Position numbers and translations under genes: made by a program. A stretch of DNA of 7,587 bases from Candidatus Methanophagales archaeon. GTDB lineage: Archaea; Halobacteriota; Syntropharchaeia; Alkanophagales; Methanospirareceae. Shown here piece by piece: positions 6,166-7,587 of this stretch. Positions within the stretch are counted from its first letter, which is position 1. Every line of letters begins with the position of its first letter. The notes beneath the pieces were generated by a model that was not told the origin of the DNA, did no database searches, and saw only the letters and a list, made by a program, of their open reading frames with translations. The stretch is from NCBI GenBank assembly GCA_021159475.1, contig JAGGRS010000243.1, positions 1 to 7,587 on the forward strand, in the 5' to 3' direction.

Positions 6166-6873
6166 ATGGTAAGAATAAGAACAAGAGTAAGGGTGAAGAT
6201 ATGTGGTAATACGCGGGTGGAAGATGCAGTGATGGCGGCGCGAGCGGGTGCCGATGCTATCGGTGTTATAAATGTCGCGAATACCACGCGATATGTAAGT
6301 CTGGAGGAAGCGAAGGTTATATTTGGGTCATTGCCACCCTTCGTATCCAGGGTCGTGGTTGTCACGCTGGACGGAATGAGTGAGGAAGCGGTAGCCGGGC
6401 GAATAAAGATGATAGAAGCCACTGGTGCTGATTGTATCCAGCTACACGGAGCGGAGCCGGTAGAGCTCGTTGCTGAGATACGCAAAATGGTGAAGAAGCG
6501 GATGGCAATAATAAAGAAGGTCGGTGTGGGCAGTGGCAGTGATAGTGATAAGCGAGAATGTCTGGAACATGCTATCGCTTATGAGAATGCTGTGGATGCA
6601 ATACTGCTTGATACCGCTTCGGGCGGCAGCCAGATAGGTGGCACGGGTAAGAAGCATGACTGGCGCATAAGCAGAGCAATTGTGGAGCAATTGAATAAGC
6701 CCGTGATACTCGCCGGCGGTTTGAACCCCGATAACGTCGCCGATGCAGTAGCCATGGTCAAGCCGTATGCGGTGGACGTCTCCAGTGGCGTTGAACGCGA
6801 GCTGAGGATAAAAGACGAAGATAGGGTGAAGCGGTTTATAGAAGCTGCTAATTCTGTTCATCTTCATCTATAA
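6166..6873 (+). CDS. trpF: Phosphoribosylanthranilate isomerase
   Basis: The product is a 235-residue TIM-barrel enzyme that converts N-(5'-phosphoribosyl)anthranilate to CdRP, the third step from chorismate to tryptophan. Signature parts are in order: KICGNTR (11-17, catalytic base C13), ANTTRYVS (38-45), IQLHGAEP (91-98), ILLDTASGG (146-154, general acid D149) with GGTGKKHDW (158-166), VILAGGLNPDNV (180-191) and VDVSSGVE near the end. Both catalytic residues are kept. A GSGSDSD insert (122-128) lies before the D149 strand. I chose ATG 6166, one base after the DUF460 stop; a GTG at 6124 in the same frame would add 14 residues inside the DUF460 gene and looks unlikely. No Shine-Dalgarno site is visible, so translation is probably coupled to DUF460. 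No other trp gene is in view. Confidence 0.94.
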   Translation: MVRIRTRVRVKICGNTRVEDAVMAARAGADAIGVINVANTTRYVSLEEAKVIFGSLPPFVSRVVVVTLDGMSEEAVAGRIKMIEATGADCIQLHGAEPVELVAEIRKMVKKRMAIIKKVGVGSGSDSDKRECLEHAIAYENAVDAILLDTASGGSQIGGTGKKHDWRISRAIVEQLNKPVILAGGLNPDNVADAVAMVKPYAVDVSSGVERELRIKDEDRVKRFIEAANSVHLHL

Positions 6874-7526
6874 TCTTCAAGCACCCTGTTCATTAATTCA
6901 CGTGGGTATACACGCAGCACTCTCGCCGCAGACTCCGGATTCAATCCAGCACCTGCGAGTATCTTCTGTGCTAATTCTTCATTGAGGAAATCCTCAGGGG
7001 CATGCAAATCGGAGTTGAGCAGCATCTTCGCATTTAAATCGCTACATACACGTGCTACGTGCCCGTTAGCCATGCAATGCCCCTGCCTTGACGTGAGCTC
7101 AAGGTAGACATCGTTCTCCTTCGCAAGCTCCACTTCGGTCTCACTTATGAGACCCGGATGTGCGAGTATGTCCACCGAAGGGTTACTCACTGCCGCTCTG
7201 TTCGTGCCGCTCTCTACTGGCTCCACCAGTGTCTCTCCATGCACAACCACCAGTTCAGCACCGAGATCCCGCGCCATCTTCACCGCCTTCTCTATCTTTA
7301 CCGCCGGCACATGGGTTATCTCCACACCAATTATCACTTCTATATCGCGGCGGCTATTCTGCAATTCCAGCTTCTTTAATCCTTGAAGCACATACTCCAT
7401 ATTCGTGAAATCCACATGGTCTGTGATTGCAACCGCCTCATAGCCATTAAACACCGCTCTTCTCACCAGTTCGCTCGGTATTAGCTCACCGTCACTGAAG
7501 ATGGAATGGGTGTGAAGGTCGAACAT
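6864..7526 (-). CDS. PHP-domain metal-dependent phosphoesterase (histidinol-phosphatase-like family)
   Basis: This 220-residue single-domain PHP protein keeps all nine expected metal-site residues: H5 and H7 with D12 (HTHSIFSDGE), H37 (ITDH), E69 (GVE), H96 (VHGE), H123 (AHPG), and D173 and H175 (NSDLHAP). PHP proteins usually bind three metal ions and hydrolyse phosphoester bonds. Members include histidinol phosphatase, 5'-nucleotidase-like enzymes and polymerase proofreading domains. Nothing here identifies the substrate, so I do not call it HisK. It is not the degenerate PHP-like RNase P subunit Rpp30, which has lost most of these ligands. An LELTSRQGH motif (142-150) probably marks a subgroup. 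The ATG at 7526 is supported by GGGAGG at 7541-7536. Its stop overlaps the end of trpF by 10 bp, tail to tail. Confidence 0.93.
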   Translation of the reverse strand: MFDLHTHSIFSDGELIPSELVRRAVFNGYEAVAITDHVDFTNMEYVLQGLKKLELQNSRRDIEVIIGVEITHVPAVKIEKAVKMARDLGAELVVVHGETLVEPVESGTNRAAVSNPSVDILAHPGLISETEVELAKENDVYLELTSRQGHCMANGHVARVCSDLNAKMLLNSDLHAPEDFLNEELAQKILAGAGLNPESAARVLRVYPRELMNRVLEDYR

Positions 7527-7529
7527 CTT

Positions 7530-7587
7530 TTATCGCCTCCCATGCTTTACCTTCTTCGCTTTTTCCTTTGCCCTTGTCGTTGTCTTT
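7530..7587 (-). CDS. Probable 3' end of an upstream gene, frame uncertain
   Basis: The minus strand from 7587 looks coding but only about 19 codons are visible. One frame ends with TAA at 7532-7530, three bases before the PHP ATG, and gives a very basic tail KTTTRAKEKAKKVKHGRR, as in RNA-binding proteins. A second frame gives KDNDKGKGKSEEGKAWEAIK and runs on to a TGA at 7494-7492, overlapping the PHP start by 35 nt; its Lys-Gly repeat resembles the insert in the DUF89 protein. A third frame stops within the first 40 bases. The layout favours the first frame, but the sequence does not settle it and no family can be named. Confidence 0.35.
   Translation of the reverse strand, partial: KTTTRAKEKAKKVKHGRR
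7536..7541 (-). promoter_or_regulatory. Shine-Dalgarno site of the PHP gene
   Basis: GGGAGG read on the minus strand lies 9 nt before the ATG at 7526-7524. It decides the start, since the protein begins directly with the MFDLHTHS metal motif. No TATA box is seen between it and the window edge, so the gene is probably transcribed from further upstream as part of an operon. Confidence 0.65.

Noticed and set aside
5967..6867. Minus-strand open frames opposite DUF460 and trpF
   Set aside because: They have no recognisable motif and lie antisense to clearly conserved proteins.
1..7587. Search for a defence system, prophage, transposon, tRNA or rRNA
   Set aside because: Nearly every base is covered by housekeeping or metabolic genes with short spacers; no transposase, integrase, toxin-antitoxin, inverted terminal repeats or RNA gene signature was seen.

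Overview
The window looks like a chromosomal piece of an archaeon, most likely a methanogenic or methane/alkane-oxidising member of the Euryarchaeota/Halobacteriota. The evidence is an archaeal-type elongation factor 1A followed directly by uS10, an HdrC-HdrB heterodisulfide reductase pair, a DUF460 (COG2433) protein typical of archaea, an MJ0936-type phosphodiesterase, a DUF89 protein of the archaeal cysteine-rich kind, and AT-rich box A (TATA) elements in front of most transcription units. A placement near ANME-1 or Syntrophoarchaeum-like lineages is only a guess; a marker-gene tree would settle it.

Layout, left to right. A DUF89 metal-dependent phosphatase-family gene runs leftward off the left edge (794 to 1). 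A shared AT-rich spacer (795-889) separates it from the rightward pair tuf (aEF-1A) and rpsJ (uS10), which is followed by a small coiled-coil ORF of unknown function (2545-2769). A T-rich spacer that can terminate in both directions (about 2780-2831) separates this from the leftward operon hdrC-hdrB (4275 to 2826), with its own TATA box and a strong Shine-Dalgarno sequence. Next is a leftward calcineurin-like phosphodiesterase gene (4874 to 4389). It diverges from a rightward two-gene unit: DUF460 (RNase H-fold, RuvC/YqgF-like domain plus long coiled coil, 4920-6164) and trpF (6166-6873). The 3' end of trpF overlaps by 10 bp the end of a leftward PHP-family phosphoesterase gene (7526 to 6864). 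The last 58 bases hold what is probably the 3' end of another leftward gene upstream of the PHP gene.

How the genes fit together: the tuf-rpsJ pair serves translation. HdrCB would move electrons through Fe-S clusters, classically for reducing the CoM-S-S-CoB heterodisulfide, but no hdrA is in view. TrpF catalyses the third step of tryptophan synthesis but stands apart from other trp genes and is nearly fused to the uncharacterised DUF460 gene. The DUF89, phosphodiesterase and PHP proteins are metal-dependent phosphoesterase-type enzymes of unproven substrate.

I found no mobile element, CRISPR array, tRNA or rRNA, and no clear new multi-gene system. The best leads are the DUF460 protein with intact RNase H-like acidic residues and an apparently leaderless start, the small coiled-coil ORF, and Gly/Lys/Asp/Ser-rich low-complexity inserts in several otherwise conserved proteins.
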